DNA of 64,000 nt from an uncultured Neglectibacter sp. (lineage in GTDB: Bacteria > Bacillota > Clostridia > Oscillospirales > Acutalibacteraceae), in assembly GCA_937958185.1 (NCBI GenBank), contig CALFFN010000021.1, positions 1 to 64,000 of the forward strand. Reading direction: 5' to 3'. Position 1 is the first letter of the stretch; the number at the start of each line of letters is the position of its first letter. The notes below the pieces were generated by a model, which did no database searches, was not told the origin of the DNA, and saw only the letters and a list, made by a program, of their open reading frames with translations. Below are positions 41,426 through 51,280 of the stretch, one piece after another. The position numbers and the translations under genes are program-made.

Positions 41426-41686
41426 ATGCCAAACATCAAATCGGCGAAAAAGCGTGTTAAGGTGATCGCTACCAAGACCCTGCAGAACAAGGCGATCAAT
41501 TCTGAGCTGAAGACAGAGATCAAGAAGGCAAACGCCGCCATTGACAGCAATGCGGAGAACAAGGCTGCTGCCGTGCGCGTTGCGATTAAGAAGATCGATC
41601 AGGCTGCCGCTAAGGGCATTCTGCATAAGAATACCGCTTCCAGAAAGAAGGCTGCGCTGGATAAGAAGCTCAGCGCCAATGCCTGA
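41426..41686 (+). CDS. rpsT: 30S ribosomal protein S20
   Basis: The 86-residue, lysine- and alanine-rich helical protein begins MPNIKSAKKRVKVIATKTLQ and ends KKAALDKKLSANA, the S20 pattern. It binds 16S rRNA early in 30S assembly. AAGGAGGTG precedes the start. It is monocistronic with its own promoter and terminator. Confidence 0.97.
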   Translation: MPNIKSAKKRVKVIATKTLQNKAINSELKTEIKKANAAIDSNAENKAAAVRVAIKKIDQAAAKGILHKNTASRKKAALDKKLSANA

Positions 41687-41729
41687 GTTTTCCCAAAGGG
41701 GAAATTTCAGAACGGTTTCAAAAAAATCG

Positions 41730-41755
41730 GAGGGCGGTCGCCCTCTGTTTTTTTA
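41730..41755 (+). terminator. Intrinsic terminator after rpsT
   Basis: GAGGGC-GGTC-GCCCTC is followed by TGTTTTTTT. Confidence 0.88.
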
Positions 41756-41810
41756 TACAAAAGTGTGCCGGCTTTTGCGGTGGGTTTTCCCCGGAAAGCC
41801 CTTTTTGTGG

Positions 41811-41839
41811 TTGACTTTTTTTCTGAGATTGGGTATCAT
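41811..41839 (+). promoter_or_regulatory. Promoter of the 49-residue membrane peptide
   Basis: TTGACT (41811-41816) and TATCAT (41834-41839) are 17 bp apart, 43 bp before the start codon. Confidence 0.75.
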
Positions 41840-41881
41840 ATTCTCAGGAGACAGACAAATGCTATTTTCGGAGGTGTTCGT

Positions 41882-42031
41882 ATGAAAAAAGGAAGCAAGC
41901 TGGCTATTCTCATCGGTGTGATCGCGGCGGTCGCGGCTGTGGTGGCTTCTGTATCCGCCCTGCTTCTCTATCTTGACAAAAAGCGGGACGAAGAGGAACT
42001 GGAACACTATCTCGATTGCTCGATCCAATAA
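41882..42031 (+). CDS. Small single-pass membrane protein (49 aa)
   Basis: The peptide MKKGSKLAILIGVIAAVAAV... has one membrane span (about residues 8-29), then a charged tail (DKKRDEEELEHYLD) and ends CSIQ. GGAGG lies 8 bases before ATG 41882, and it has its own promoter and a terminator-like hairpin, so expression is well supported. Function unknown. Confidence 0.7.
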   Translation: MKKGSKLAILIGVIAAVAAVVASVSALLLYLDKKRDEEELEHYLDCSIQ

Positions 42032-42046
42032 ACAAAACTATTTTGG

Positions 42047-42120
42047 AAAGCAGTGTGGCTTACCCGGCGGCAAAAAGCGGAGAGCTTTTGAGCTGTCCGG
42101 TGTGTTCATACTGCTTTTTT
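42047..42120 (+). terminator. Branched hairpin after the 49-residue gene, possible terminator
   Basis: AAAGCAGT (42047-42054) pairs with ACTGCTTT (42110-42117), enclosing an inner hairpin (CAAAAAGC / GCTTTTG). TTT follows. Confidence 0.6.
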
Positions 42121-42159
42121 CTCAGTAGATAGCTTTCTTGGCAGAAAGGAAATTCTCTT

Positions 42160-43077
42160 ATGAAAACAATGGATATCGGCGGCAGCGGCATACAGGCTTC
42201 CGTCATCGGGCAGGGCTGTATGCGCATTGCTTCTCTCAGCGGGAAGGAGCTGTCCGCTTATCTTCACACCGCGTTGGACTGCGGCGTCAATTTCTTTGAC
42301 CACGCCGATATTTACGGCGGCGGGAAAAGCGAGGAGCTGTTCGGCAGCGTTTTGCAGCAGGAGCCCGGTCTCCGGGACAGGCTGGTGCTGCAAAGCAAAT
42401 GCGCCATCCACGATGGAATGTATGATTTTTCCAGAGATTACATTTTGCGCAGCGTCGACGGCATTCTGCGCCGCCTGCACACGGACCATCTGGATTTTCT
42501 CCTGCTCCACCGCCCGGACGCTTTGATGGAGCCGGACGAGGTGGGGGAGGCTTTCGCGCAATTGGAGACTTCCGGCAAGGTGCGCCAGTTTGGCGTCAGC
42601 AATTTCAATGCCCGCCAGTTTGCCCTGCTCCAGTCCGGGCTGAAGCAGAAGCTCCGGGCGAACCAGATGCAGTTCGGGCTGATGTGTACGGGCATGATCG
42701 ACCACGCTATCCAGACCAATACCGGCTTCCCCAATTCCAGTGACCGCGACGGCGAGGTGCTGGACTACTGCCGCCTGCAGGGGATCACGTTGCAGGCGTG
42801 GTCGCCTTTCCAGTACGGCTTCTTTGAGGGCAGCTTTCTGGATAACGAATCTTTCCCGGAGCTGAACAAAGCGCTGGGAGAGCTGGGGGAAAAGTACGGT
42901 GTGACCAAGGCTGCCATTGCCGCCGCGTGGATCCTCCGTCACCCGGCAAAGATTCAGGTCATCACCGGCACCACAAATCCCCGGCGATTGCAGGAGATCG
43001 CCAAAGGCGCGGATATCGAATTGACCAGAAGCGAGTGGTACGGGCTGTACCGCGCGGCAGGGAATGAGCTGCCGTGA
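42160..43077 (+). CDS. Aldo/keto reductase
   Basis: The 305-residue TIM-barrel oxidoreductase has the catalytic tetrad positions: D in FFDHADIYGGGKSEELFG (Asp and Tyr), Lys in LVLQSKCAIHDG, and His in LLLHRPDALMEP. Cofactor binding at SPFQYGFFEGSF and ITGTTNPRRL matches NAD(P)H AKRs of the YdhF type. The natural substrate is unknown. A terminator follows. Confidence 0.93.
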   Translation: MKTMDIGGSGIQASVIGQGCMRIASLSGKELSAYLHTALDCGVNFFDHADIYGGGKSEELFGSVLQQEPGLRDRLVLQSKCAIHDGMYDFSRDYILRSVDGILRRLHTDHLDFLLLHRPDALMEPDEVGEAFAQLETSGKVRQFGVSNFNARQFALLQSGLKQKLRANQMQFGLMCTGMIDHAIQTNTGFPNSSDRDGEVLDYCRLQGITLQAWSPFQYGFFEGSFLDNESFPELNKALGELGEKYGVTKAAIAAAWILRHPAKIQVITGTTNPRRLQEIAKGADIELTRSEWYGLYRAAGNELP

Positions 43078-43123
43078 TAGATACTAGATACTGGATTCTG
43101 GATATTAAAGATTCAAGCAGAAC

Positions 43124-43153
43124 AAAGCACAGGCTTTTGCCTGTGCTTTTTTT
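43124..43153 (+). terminator. Intrinsic terminator after the aldo/keto reductase
   Basis: AAAGCACAGG pairs with CCTGTGCTTT around 6 bases, followed by TTTT. Confidence 0.9.
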
Positions 43154-43172
43154 GCGTGCAGAAGCTCATTTT

Positions 43173-43290
43173 CCGATTGCCCTCGGTGGCTCACCGTAAG
43201 CGGAGTGATAAACTGCACAGACCCGCGGTCGGGTCGTCTGTTGGCTCATAGAAAAAAAGCAGCTTCCCGATTGCCCCCGGTGGCTCACCG
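43173..43290 (+). repeat. 24-bp direct repeats 94 bp apart with the rsmD-leader core between
   Basis: CCGATTGCC..CGGTGGCTCACCG occurs at 43173-43196 and 43267-43290 with one mismatch. Between them, GCGGTCGGGTCG (43225-43236) is identical to the core of the units at 426 and 503. CCGATTGCCCGGTGGCT of the pdxT terminator is closely similar. Confidence 0.7.
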
Positions 43291-43322
43291 AGAAATTCAT
43301 ATTTAATTTACAAATTGGTATC

Positions 43323-43351
43323 TTGACTTTTTCTGACCTACGTGGTAAATT
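43323..43351 (+). promoter_or_regulatory. Promoter of the hrcA heat-shock operon
   Basis: TTGACT (43323-43328) and TAAATT (43346-43351) are 17 bp apart, immediately before the CIRCE element, so bound HrcA would cover the start site. Confidence 0.65.
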
Positions 43352-43362
43352 ATAGTCAATGG

Positions 43363-43389
43363 TTAGCACTCGACTCAAAAGAGTGCTAA
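43363..43389 (+). promoter_or_regulatory. CIRCE operator (HrcA binding site)
   Basis: TTAGCACTC (43363-43371), nine bases, then GAGTGCTAA (43381-43389): a perfect CIRCE inverted repeat. HrcA binds it and represses the operon until heat shock; GroEL aids HrcA activity in other Firmicutes. Confidence 0.97.
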
Positions 43390-43419
43390 AACCAAAAAAA
43401 CAGAAAGGACTGTCAGGGC

Positions 43420-44436
43420 ATGGAAATGACTCCACGGAAAGAAAAGATACTTTCCTCCGTGGTTCGGGACTTTGTAAAAAGCGGCGAACCCGTGGGGTCA
43501 AAGGCGATTGCCGAGGAGATCGGCGTTTCCTCCGCCACCGTCCGCAGCGAAATGGCTGACCTGATCGCCATGGGTCTGCTGGAACAGCCCCACACCTCAG
43601 CGGGCAGGGTGCCCTCTCAAAAGGGCTACCGGGAATATGTGGACCGGCTCATGCAGGTCCCGCAGCTCCGAGAAGAGGAGCGGAGGTATTTTGATTCCAT
43701 GCTGCTGGGCAGCGCTTTCGAGCCTGAGCAGCTTTTGCGCCGGGTCAGTAAGGTGCTGGCGTCCGCCACGCGGTACGCGGCGACTGTGACCACCCCCAGC
43801 GGGCTGCTGGCAACGGTGAAGGCGGTGCAGTTCGTGCAGACCAGCCGCCGGACCGCCATGCTGGTGCTCATCAGCTCCGCAGGAACCATGAAAACAAAGG
43901 TCTTCCATTGTGACTTTGACCTGACCGGGGAGATCATGCGGGTGCTGTTCCGCATTTTCAATGAGCGCGTCACGGGAAAAGAGGTCTCGGAGATCACTCC
44001 TGCGTTCCTCCAGACCATGGGCGCTTCCCTGGGAGAAATGTACGCGCTGGTCGGTTCGGCGCTGCAGGCGCTGCTGGAAACCGCGCAGGACACGGTGCAG
44101 ACCGAGACTCTGATCAGCGGGCAGATGAACCTGCTGTTTTATCCTGAGCTGGAGCACCGCCGCATGATGGACCTGCTGGAGAGAAAGGAAGATGTGGTCT
44201 CTCTTCTGCGCAGGAAGCCCGGAAAAATTTCCGTGCTCATCGGCAGCGAGATCGACCGCCCGGAACTGCAAAGCGCGTCTCTGCTGGTTTCCCGTTACGC
44301 GGTGGACGGGCAGGACATGGGCGCCCTGGCGCTGCTGGGACCCACCAGAATGGATTATGCCGGAGCTATTGCCGTTTTACAGTATTTGACAATCGAGGTC
44401 AGCCGAATGCTTACCGTGCTCATGCGGGAAGAATAA
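43420..44436 (+). CDS. hrcA: Heat-inducible transcription repressor HrcA
   Basis: The 338-residue protein begins MEMTPRKEKILSSVVRDFVK with a winged helix (SKAIAEEIGVSSATVRSEMA, about residues 25-47) and LLEQPHTSAGRVPSQKGYREYVD, the HrcA signature. It represses the heat-shock genes through the CIRCE box just upstream. First gene of hrcA-grpE-dnaK-dnaJ. Confidence 0.96.
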   Translation: MEMTPRKEKILSSVVRDFVKSGEPVGSKAIAEEIGVSSATVRSEMADLIAMGLLEQPHTSAGRVPSQKGYREYVDRLMQVPQLREEERRYFDSMLLGSAFEPEQLLRRVSKVLASATRYAATVTTPSGLLATVKAVQFVQTSRRTAMLVLISSAGTMKTKVFHCDFDLTGEIMRVLFRIFNERVTGKEVSEITPAFLQTMGASLGEMYALVGSALQALLETAQDTVQTETLISGQMNLLFYPELEHRRMMDLLERKEDVVSLLRRKPGKISVLIGSEIDRPELQSASLLVSRYAVDGQDMGALALLGPTRMDYAGAIAVLQYLTIEVSRMLTVLMREE

Positions 44437-44502
44437 GGAAAACTCTGGTTCCAATTTAAGCTGTCTGACTAAGGAAATGATCGAAAAGGAGATGTCATAA
44501 AG

Positions 44503-45060
44503 ATGGATCAGGAAAACGAAAAGGAGCAGGAGCTGGAGACAGAAGCTGCCGTGCAGCCGGAAGAAGCCGCCCCGCCCCCCAAAGAGGAAAAAAAGAAAAA
44601 GAAGCAGTCTCCCGAAAAGGAGCAGCTCCAAAAGCTGCAGGAAGAATTTGAGACCCATAAGCAGCAGCATTTGCGGGTGCTCGCCGAGTATGACAATTTC
44701 CGAAAGCGCAGCCAGAATGAAAAGAACGCCGTTTACAACAACGCCGTGTCCGATACGGTGCAGGCGCTTCTGCCCATTGCCGATAATATTGAGCGGGCGC
44801 TGGCACAGGAAAGCGCCTCTGCGGAGGATATGCGCAAGGGCGTGGAAATGATAGAAGCGGAGATTTCCGCCGCCTTTGAAAAGCTGGGCATCACCGCTGT
44901 GGGAGAAGTGGGGGAGACCTTCGACCCCAACCTCCACAATGCCGTTGCCCATATCGACGATGAGAGCATGGGCGAGAACGTCATTTCCGCTGTCTACCAG
45001 AAAGGGTATCTTTTGGGAGACAGGGTGGTGCGCCACGCCATGGTGCAGGTCGCAAACTAG
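44503..45060 (+). CDS. grpE: Nucleotide exchange factor GrpE
   Basis: The 185-residue protein has a long acidic and lysine-rich coiled-coil N-terminus, then VLAEYDNFRKRSQNEKNAVY and a C-terminal beta domain ending KGYLLGDRVVRHAMVQVAN, the GrpE signature. GrpE releases ADP from DnaK. AAAGGAG precedes ATG 44503. Confidence 0.96.
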   Translation: MDQENEKEQELETEAAVQPEEAAPPPKEEKKKKKQSPEKEQLQKLQEEFETHKQQHLRVLAEYDNFRKRSQNEKNAVYNNAVSDTVQALLPIADNIERALAQESASAEDMRKGVEMIEAEISAAFEKLGITAVGEVGETFDPNLHNAVAHIDDESMGENVISAVYQKGYLLGDRVVRHAMVQVAN

Positions 45061-45135
45061 ATGCTGGACGCTAGATGCTAGATCCTGGAAAAGGTCTTTT
45101 CTCTAGAATCTAGAATCCAGTATCCAGAATCTAAA
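45057..45135 (+). repeat. TAGAT/CTAGA-type short repeats between grpE and dnaK
   Basis: The gap holds CTAGATGCTAGATCCTGG and, inverted, CTAGAATCTAGAATCCAG, able to form a hairpin. Related strings lie at 301-347 and 43077-43110. It is AT-rich non-coding sequence inserted in an otherwise compact heat-shock operon. Confidence 0.6.
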
Positions 45136-45202
45136 GAAAAAAGCACTGGCTTTATTGAGAATCCACAAAGTATAAAAATTTATCAAAGGTAGGTAATTCA
45201 GT

Positions 45203-47047
<1,845 letters not shown>

Positions 47048-47172
47048 AGTAAGAAGAACCGGCAGGCAGCCGGGAACCGTGATACCAGGGCGCAGGGGAG
47101 AACACCCCTGCGTTTTGGGTGCAACGGCAGGTTTTCCAGAAATCGGTGCCGACCGAAGAGGGAGTGACGCGC

Positions 47173-48309
47173 ATGGCGGATAAAAGGGATTATTACGAGG
47201 TGCTGGGTGTTCAAAAGGGCGCTTCTGAAGATGAGATCAAAAAAGCGTACCGGGCGCTGGCAAAAAAATATCACCCGGACCTGAACCCCGGCGACAAGGA
47301 AGCGGAAGCAAAATTCAAGGAAGCCAATGAAGCCTATGAGGTGCTTTCCGACAGCGATAAGCGGGCAAGATACGACCAGTTCGGGCACGCGGGCGTCGAT
47401 CCCAATTTCGGCGGCGGCGCAGGCGGCGCGGGACCGTTCCAGGGCGGCTTTGACTTTACGGATATTTTTGACAGCTTCTTTGGCGGCGGCTTTGGGGGCA
47501 GCGCCCGCAGAGCCAACCCCAACGCTCCCCGGCGCGGCAGCGATGTGCAGGCGAATATCGTCATTTCCTTTGAGGAAGCGGCAAAGGGCTGCAAAAAGAC
47601 CATCACCTATCAGCAGATAGAGGATTGTGACGACTGCCACGGCACAGGCGCAGCCCCGGGCACTTCTCCCAAAGCCTGTCCCAACTGCAACGGCACGGGA
47701 CAGGTGCGTATCAGCCAGCGCACACCCTTCGGCGTGGTGCAGTCCTCTCAGACCTGCGACCGCTGCCGGGGCTCCGGCAAGATCATTGACACCCCCTGCA
47801 AGACCTGTGACGGGAAGGGGAAGCTCCGGCGGAAAAAGACGCTGGAGGTCACCGTCCCCGCCGGGATCGAGGACGAGCAGATCTTGAACGTGGGCGGCAA
47901 GGGGAACGCCGGGGCAAACGGCGGTCCCTCCGGCGACCTGCACGTGTATGTTTCCGTCCGACCCCACCCGATTTTTGAGCGCCGGGGCAACGATGTGTGG
48001 TGCGATATGCCCATTACCTTTACCCAGGCGGCTTTGGGTGCGGACGTAGAGGTCCCCACGCTGGACGGCAAGGTCAGCTACCATATCCACGAGGGCACCC
48101 AGCCCGGCGACGTGTTCCGGCTGAAGGGCAGGGGGATACAGAGCCTGCATTCCAGGGCGCGGGGCGACCAGTACGTGCAGGTGGTCGTGGAGATTCCCAA
48201 GAACCTGAACGAGAAGCAAAAGGACCTGCTCCGCCAGCTGGATTCCGATACCGGCGACAAGAACTATCAAAAGCGCAAAAGCTTTTTCTCCAAATTCAAA
48301 GGAGAGTAA
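47173..48309 (+). CDS. dnaJ: Co-chaperone DnaJ (Hsp40)
   Basis: The 378-residue type I DnaJ has the J domain (YYEVLGVQKGASEDEIKKAY, HPD in KYHPDLNPGD), a Gly/Phe region, and four zinc-binding repeats (CDDCHGTG, CPNCNGTG, CDRCRGSG, CKTCDGKG). It stimulates DnaK ATPase. The start at 47173 gives MADKRDYYEVLG; the longer frame from 47119 is rejected. Confidence 0.97.
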   Translation: MADKRDYYEVLGVQKGASEDEIKKAYRALAKKYHPDLNPGDKEAEAKFKEANEAYEVLSDSDKRARYDQFGHAGVDPNFGGGAGGAGPFQGGFDFTDIFDSFFGGGFGGSARRANPNAPRRGSDVQANIVISFEEAAKGCKKTITYQQIEDCDDCHGTGAAPGTSPKACPNCNGTGQVRISQRTPFGVVQSSQTCDRCRGSGKIIDTPCKTCDGKGKLRRKKTLEVTVPAGIEDEQILNVGGKGNAGANGGPSGDLHVYVSVRPHPIFERRGNDVWCDMPITFTQAALGADVEVPTLDGKVSYHIHEGTQPGDVFRLKGRGIQSLHSRARGDQYVQVVVEIPKNLNEKQKDLLRQLDSDTGDKNYQKRKSFFSKFKGE

Positions 48310-48318
48310 GCATTTCCC

Positions 48319-48354
48319 AAATCTCCCGCTCCGTTTTGGCGCGGGAGATTTTTT
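48319..48354 (+). terminator. Intrinsic terminator of the heat-shock operon
   Basis: AAATCTCCCGC pairs with GCGGGAGATTT, followed by TTT. Confidence 0.9.
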
Positions 48355-48360
48355 GTGAGA

Positions 48361-48396
48361 AAAAGCGCCCTGCCGGTTGCCCGGCAGAGCGCTTTT
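48361..48396 (-). terminator. Terminator of the SASP gene
   Basis: AAAAGCGCCCTGCCGG pairs with CCGGCAGAGCGCTTTT; on the minus strand the stem ends in a U-tract just beyond the SASP stop. Confidence 0.85.
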
Positions 48397-48410
48397 CGGG
48401 AGGAAGCTTC

Positions 48411-48602
48411 TTACTTCATGCCCTTTTCATAGCTCTCGATCATTTTCTTTACCATCTGGCCTCCAATGGAACCAGCCTGGCGGGAGGTCAGGTCGCCGTT
48501 GTAGCCCTGCTTCAGAGAAACGCCCACTTCAGAGGCAGCCTCGTTCTTGAAACGCTCCATGGCGTCCTTTGCTTCGGGAACCATAACAGAATTGCTCTTC
48601 AT
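48411..48602 (-). CDS. Alpha/beta-type small acid-soluble spore protein
   Basis: The 63-residue protein (MKSNSVMVPEAKDAMERF...) has both SASP motifs: EAKDAMERFKNEAASEVG with the protease (GPR) site and YNGDLTSRQAGSIGGQMVKK, the DNA-binding part. These proteins coat spore DNA and protect it from UV and heat. AAGGAGAGAG precedes the ATG at 48602; a longer frame from 48695 is not supported. Strong evidence for sporulation. Confidence 0.95.
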   Translation of the reverse strand: MKSNSVMVPEAKDAMERFKNEAASEVGVSLKQGYNGDLTSRQAGSIGGQMVKKMIESYEKGMK

Positions 48603-48730
48603 CGTTCTCTCTCCTTCAAAAAAAGTTTTTTCGTTTGCGTTTGCACTAAGTATTCTGACTCGAACGCCGTCTCTTATGAATGACAATTTTTTCAAAAATT
48701 CGGAAAAATTTTCCCCAGGGCTTTTTCCAG

Positions 48731-48780
48731 AAAAAACGCCCTGCCGAAAGCGCTGACAAGCCCGGCAGGGAGTTCCTTTT
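48731..48780 (-). terminator. Terminator of nfo
   Basis: AAAAACGCCCTGCCG pairs with CGGCAGGG...; on the minus strand it ends in TTTTTT about 45 bp beyond the nfo stop. Confidence 0.75.
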
Positions 48781-48790
48781 ATGATGTGCT

Positions 48791-49627
48791 TCAGATTTCC
48801 CGATAAACGTCTTTCATCGTAGCGATCTCCCTGGCGTATCCGTCCAGCTCGTTGGGCGTTTCCAGATAGAAAGGCAGCTCCCGCAGCGCGGGGTGGTTGA
48901 CGATTGCCGTCAGCGCCGCCAAGCCGATACTGCCCTCGCCCAGCTTTTCGTGGCGGTCCTTGTGGCTTCCCAGCGGATTTTTGCTGTCGTTCAAATGAAC
49001 GGCGCGCAGCCGGGAAAGCCCGATGACCCGGTCAAATTCCTCCAGAACCGCGTCCAACTGCCCTACAATGTCATAGCCGCCGTCAAAAACGTGGCAGGTG
49101 TCAAGACACACGCCCATTTTATCGGACAGCTTTACCCTGTCCAGAATTTCCCGCAGCTCCGCAAAGCTTTTGCCGATCTCCGAGCCTTTTCCCGCCATGG
49201 TTTCCAGCAGCACGGTGGTGGACTGCTCCGGCGTAAGAATGGCGTTCAACTGCTCCGCGATCAGGGAAATGCCCACATCGGCGCCCTGTTTCACATGGCT
49301 GCCGGGGTGGAAATTGTAGAGGCTGCCGGGCAGATGCTCCAGCCGGGCAAGGTCGTCCGCCATGGTGTTTTGGGCAAATTCCCGCAGCCCCTCGTCGGCG
49401 GCGCAGGCGTTCAGCGTGTAGGGGGCATGGGCAAGAATGGGGAACAGCCCATGCTCCGCCGCAAAGCTTTTGTACTGCTCCACGTCCTGCAGGTCAAGCT
49501 CCTTCGCTTTGCCGCCTCTGGGATTTCTGGTGAAAAACTGGAGCGTGTTCGCCCCGATCTCCACCGCGGTCCTGCCCATTGCAAGAAAGCCCTTGGAGCT
49601 GGAAAGGTGGCACCCGATTTTTAACAT
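48791..49627 (-). CDS. nfo: Endonuclease IV (apurinic/apyrimidinic)
   Basis: The 278-residue TIM-barrel nuclease has the Zn-ligand pattern of Nfo: IGCHLSSSKGF, LAHAPYTLN, NFHPGSH, LLETMAGKGSEIG, GVCLDTCHVFDGGYD, AVHLNDSKNPLGSHKDRHE. It cuts abasic sites in base excision repair. AAGGACTGAG precedes the start. Confidence 0.95.
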   Translation of the reverse strand: MLKIGCHLSSSKGFLAMGRTAVEIGANTLQFFTRNPRGGKAKELDLQDVEQYKSFAAEHGLFPILAHAPYTLNACAADEGLREFAQNTMADDLARLEHLPGSLYNFHPGSHVKQGADVGISLIAEQLNAILTPEQSTTVLLETMAGKGSEIGKSFAELREILDRVKLSDKMGVCLDTCHVFDGGYDIVGQLDAVLEEFDRVIGLSRLRAVHLNDSKNPLGSHKDRHEKLGEGSIGLAALTAIVNHPALRELPFYLETPNELDGYAREIATMKDVYREI

Positions 49628-49631
49628 AAGC

Positions 49632-50018
49632 TCAGTCCTTTTCTTTCTGAGATTTTTTCCGTTTCGGCATGGGGCGTGTCAGCGAATAGCTGTCGGACAG
49701 CATGGCTTTTACGTCCGCGTCCGGCACGGAGCCGTCCAGCACGATGGTGTTCCAGTGCGCCTTGTTCATGTGATAAGCGGGCAGAACGCCGTCAAAGCTG
49801 TCCCGCCAAAAGCTGATGCCCGCCGGGTCGCACTTTACATTGACCTGCAGCCGTCCCTGATATTCGTATAAAAAGGCGAAACCCTTCTTGTTTCCCCGGT
49901 GGCGCATCACCGTCCAGTTGTCGTCGTCAAAGGGATAATCCTCGTATACAGCTTCCCCCAGAGACAGGCAAAATGCAATGACTGCCTGCCGTGTGGTCAA
50001 TTTTCCTGTTCCAGACAT
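49632..50018 (-). CDS. MmcQ/YjbR-family protein
   Basis: The 128-residue protein (MSGTGKLTTRQAVIAFCLSL start) matches the MmcQ/YjbR fold: EDYPFDDDNWTVMRH, CDPAGISFWRDSF, AYHMNKAHWNTIVLDGSV. The family binds DNA weakly and its role is unclear. The start at 50018 lies 22 bases inside the Nudix gene, implying coupling; a longer frame from 50111 would overlap it more. It ends 4 bp before nfo begins. Confidence 0.85.
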   Translation of the reverse strand: MSGTGKLTTRQAVIAFCLSLGEAVYEDYPFDDDNWTVMRHRGNKKGFAFLYEYQGRLQVNVKCDPAGISFWRDSFDGVLPAYHMNKAHWNTIVLDGSVPDADVKAMLSDSYSLTRPMPKRKKSQKEKD

Positions 50019-50491
50019 TCCATCACCCTGATTTCCCTCAGTACCCACGGGTTTTTGTTTTCCTTTGCCGCTTCCCGGTTTTTGCGCAGTGCCTCCGGCA
50101 GCGCGACCCATTCTGCCCGAAATTCTTCCTCCGCCTCGTAATCGTCCAGCGAAAGGGGGACAGGCTCTCCCTGGACCTCACAGAAATAGTACAGGTTTTC
50201 CATTTCCAGAATATCGGCGGTCAGCCCCTTGCGCAGCTCCTTGACAGCGGCGTACTGCCGCAGGGAGCCGGGAACCATTTTGTAGCCGGTTTCCTCCCAA
50301 ATCTCTCTGGACAGGGTCTCCTCGGGCGTTTCGCCGGGTTCCATACCGCCGCCGGGGAATTTGTAATCTCCGAATTTGTTGGTGACCAGCAAAAACAGCC
50401 CGCCGTTTTGCACGATGCCGCGCACGGCGGTTCGGTGGAACACCGTGCCACCCGCGGGGTAATCCTTCAAATCCACACTGAACTGCTTCAT
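49997..50491 (-). CDS. Nudix hydrolase
   Basis: The 164-residue protein has a full Nudix box, GGGMEPGETPEETLSREIWE followed by ETGY (about residues 46-69). It hydrolyses a nucleoside-diphosphate-linked compound; the substrate is unknown. Its first codon overlaps the last codon of the GDPD gene, so the GDPD-Nudix-MmcQ-nfo chain is one operon. Confidence 0.93.
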   Translation of the reverse strand: MKQFSVDLKDYPAGGTVFHRTAVRGIVQNGGLFLLVTNKFGDYKFPGGGMEPGETPEETLSREIWEETGYKMVPGSLRQYAAVKELRKGLTADILEMENLYYFCEVQGEPVPLSLDDYEAEEEFRAEWVALPEALRKNREAAKENKNPWVLREIRVMECLEQEN

Positions 50492-51222
50492 CAGGCTTCG
50501 CCCTCCAAAATGTTGGAGGTGATAAAATCCACGCCCCAGCCGATGAGCCGCTGTGCGTCCTTCTGTTTGTCCACCGTCCAGCAGTTTACCAGCACATTGT
50601 TTTCATGGCAGAGCTCTATGATGTCCTTTGTCAAGACGGGGTAGTAGATGTCCAGGTCGATATCGTCTTTCACCAACAGCGTCAGCAGGTCGCGGGAAAA
50701 ATGCTCCACCAAAAACTGGCAGGGCTGCCGGGGCTTGACTTTCCGAACCTTGAGGAGGTTCTCATAGCCGAACGCAATGAAGACCACCCGGTCCAGCCAT
50801 TGCAGCTTTTCGATGGAAGTGATGATCTCCCTGATTTCTCCGTCCGAAAAATCACTTTTCAGCTCCAGCACGCAGGTCTTTTCATAGCGTTTGCAAATGC
50901 CGATGTATTCCTCCAGCGTGGGGAGACGCAGGTCTGCACGTTTTTTGCCGCTGTCCCTGTCATAGAGCGTGAGCTCCCGCAGGTCGGCAAAATCGCTCTG
51001 CTCCACCACCAGTTTTTCCCTGCCCACCCGGGAGGTGTCCGGGTCGTGATGAAGGATAAAATGCCCGTCGCCCGTGCGGTGGATATCCGTTTCCACCCCA
51101 AAATAAGAGGCGCGGTTCCCTGCCGCCACAAACGCCGCGCAGGTATTCTCCGTTTCCAGCCCGCTCAGCCCCCGGTGGGCGATCATTTTCGTGCTTCCGT
51201 TTTTTATTTTGATAGTATCCAT
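50491..51222 (-). CDS. Glycerophosphodiester phosphodiesterase
   Basis: The 243-residue TIM-barrel protein starts MDTIKIKNGSTKMIAHRGLS with the catalytic HRG, NTCAAF, the metal-ligand pair ETDIHRTGDGHFILHHD and LELKSDFSDG. It hydrolyses glycerophosphodiesters such as deacylated phospholipids. No signal peptide, so it is cytoplasmic. AGAGGT precedes the start. Confidence 0.92.
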   Translation of the reverse strand: MDTIKIKNGSTKMIAHRGLSGLETENTCAAFVAAGNRASYFGVETDIHRTGDGHFILHHDPDTSRVGREKLVVEQSDFADLRELTLYDRDSGKKRADLRLPTLEEYIGICKRYEKTCVLELKSDFSDGEIREIITSIEKLQWLDRVVFIAFGYENLLKVRKVKPRQPCQFLVEHFSRDLLTLLVKDDIDLDIYYPVLTKDIIELCHENNVLVNCWTVDKQKDAQRLIGWGVDFITSNILEGEA

Positions 51223-51280
51223 AAGCAGAACCTCTTTTCTGCAAAGCTTTCTTTCGTTATACCGCGGTTTCCCGGCAAAA

